64,000 nt of DNA, from positions 1-64,000 of the forward strand of contig JAOUOS010000009.1 of NCBI GenBank assembly GCA_029880285.1, given 5' to 3'. The notes under the pieces are model-generated. The model ran no database searches. It was given only the letters and a program-made list of their open reading frames with translations, and was not told where the DNA came from. Shown here one piece after another: positions 62,863-64,000 of this stretch. This stretch comes from Spirochaetia bacterium (GTDB lineage: Bacteria > Spirochaetota > Leptospiria > Turneriellales > JAOUOS01). The stretch's first letter is position 1. Each line of letters begins with the position of its first letter. A program made the position numbers and the translations under genes.

Positions 62863-64000
62863 ATGCCTTTAGATAGTAATAAATATTTTAAATCATATAT
62901 TAACGCGCCTTTATCTGAAAGCGATAAAAAAGAAATTTTACTCAACAAAGAAACCTTAATTAACAAAGGCGCTTTTGAAGAAGAACCTGTTTTTGGCACA
63001 GGAGGGATGAGGGCCGTTGTGGGCCATGGCACAAGCAGGTTGAATATATTTAATATCACCCGGCTAAATGCCGCCTTAGCAAAAAATCTGGTAAAAAATT
63101 TTACAAATGAAATTAAAATTGTAATTGCTTATGACTCAAGAAATTCTTCCCGTACATTTGCTCAAATAACATACCATTTTTTAACGAGCAGAGGTTTTAA
63201 AGTAAATGTATTTAAAAGGCCCTCGCCTACCCCTTTATTATCGTTTGCCGTGCGCCATTTAAACGCTCAATGCGGTATTGTAATTACGGCATCACATAAC
63301 CCTCCCGAGTACAATGGCTATAAAGTTTACTGGTCAGACGGCGGGCAAATTGTTTCTCCGCTTGATAAAAACATTCAAAAATCTTTTATTGAAACAAATT
63401 ATAAAGACATACCGCCTGAAGTTTATAAATGGCAAAACGAAAAAATACTAAACGATGACCTTATTGAAGAAAATATTTTTCAAAATTATATGCATAAAAT
63501 AAAAAAAGAACCCTTTATAAATACCAAAGAAAAAAAAATTAAAATACTATACAGCCCTCTTCATGGCACCGGTGGATGGATTTTTGAAAAAGCGTTTAAA
63601 GAATGCGGCTTTATTAACTTTGATATTTTAAATAGCCAAAAAGAACCTGATGGTAATTTTCCCGAAGTAAAAAGTCCGAATCCTGAAGAAGAATTATCAT
63701 TTGAAAAGCTCTTTATACAAGGTAAAAAAAATAATTATGACCTTCTTTTAGCTACCGATCCCGATGCTGATAGAATAGGATGCGCTTATAAAGAAAAAAA
63801 CAATTACATCTTCTTAAACGGCAACCAAATTGGATGCATACTGCTTGAATATATGATTCAAAAAAAGAAAAATTTGCTTAAAAATCCCTATATTTGTAAA
63901 ACGATTGTAACAACAAATCTTCAAAATAAAATAGCTGAAAGCGCTAATATTCAAATTAAAGAATCTTTAACAGGTTTTAAATATATAGCCGAGGCTATAA
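62863..64000 (+). CDS. Alpha-D-phosphohexomutase (PGM2-like), truncated by window end
   Basis: The first 379 codons are present; the frame is open at 64000. ATG follows TAGGAAC. FGTGGMRAVVGHGTSRLN is the phosphoglucomutase PGM2/PgcA-type N-terminus. Catalytic phosphoserine is in VITASHNPPEYNGYKVYW, and metal binding in LLATDPDADRIGCAY. The substrate is probably glucose 1-phosphate or a pentose phosphate. The sugar-binding and C-terminal domains lie beyond the window. Confidence 0.92.
   Translation, partial: MPLDSNKYFKSYINAPLSESDKKEILLNKETLINKGAFEEEPVFGTGGMRAVVGHGTSRLNIFNITRLNAALAKNLVKNFTNEIKIVIAYDSRNSSRTFAQITYHFLTSRGFKVNVFKRPSPTPLLSFAVRHLNAQCGIVITASHNPPEYNGYKVYWSDGGQIVSPLDKNIQKSFIETNYKDIPPEVYKWQNEKILNDDLIEENIFQNYMHKIKKEPFINTKEKKIKILYSPLHGTGGWIFEKAFKECGFINFDILNSQKEPDGNFPEVKSPNPEEELSFEKLFIQGKKNNYDLLLATDPDADRIGCAYKEKNNYIFLNGNQIGCILLEYMIQKKKNLLKNPYICKTIVTTNLQNKIAESANIQIKESLTGFKYIAEAI

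Overview
The window is AT-rich chromosomal DNA from a diderm (Gram-negative type) bacterium. Evidence for an outer envelope includes many N-terminal lipoprotein signals, two probable outer-membrane barrels, an MMPL/RND exporter paired with a LolA-like partner, and CcmA/CcmB. Lipoboxes are often relaxed, DciA (DUF721) sits directly before gyrB, and there is a REC-HATPase protein. These would fit a spirochaete-like (Leptospira-type) lineage or another deep-branching diderm phylum, but this is only an impression and the taxon cannot be fixed from the sequence. Biosynthetic genes (argC, aroQB, ilvBN, trpC, thiG) are scattered singly, which points to a free-living organism.

Layout. 0.2-2.6 kb: cyclophilin, argC and a SAM decarboxylase with a structured leader. 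2.7-7.0 kb: a minus-strand operon of nirJ, nirF, a fused siroheme decarboxylase and an aldo/keto reductase, i.e. heme d1-type tetrapyrrole synthesis without a local nirS. 7.0-12.8 kb: divergent MMPL exporter, LolA-like protein and outer-membrane barrel, interrupted by a tandem ribbon-helix-helix protein gene associated with three copies of one palindrome. 13.1-21.8 kb: three large cysteine-rich (DUF4215-type) surface lipoproteins. The second and third share promoter, signal peptide and terminator, and the first has a leader ORF with alternative hairpins. 21.8-22.5 kb: a truncated PIN-toxin gene ending beside a REP-like palindrome.

22.5-34.4 kb: barrel protein, pepP, a YprB-like nuclease, an unknown repeat-motif protein, aroQ, aroB, tRNA-Phe, small lipoproteins, pth, an FG-GAP protein and a UvrD/PcrA helicase. 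34.6-40.9 kb: PerM-type permease, ftsQ, ftsA, ftsZ, comEC. 40.9-48.8 kb (minus strand): tandem MshEN protein, lipoprotein, ccmB, ccmA, a multidomain CcmI/zinc-ribbon protein, a lipoprotein, ilvN and ilvB. 48.9-53.9 kb: rplS with a long charged tail, rnhB, mgtE, trpC and a membrane protein. 53.9-57.0 kb (minus strand): a degenerate RsbW-like ATPase, thiG, miaA, gmk. 57.2-64 kb: TPR protein, REC-HATPase, PfkB kinase, dciA, gyrB and a phosphohexomutase cut by the window end.

The most distinctive parts are the d1-type heme operon with its divergent operator region, the RHH/palindrome/MMPL locus, and the cassette-like family of cysteine-rich lipoproteins. No CRISPR array, prophage or intact insertion sequence was seen.
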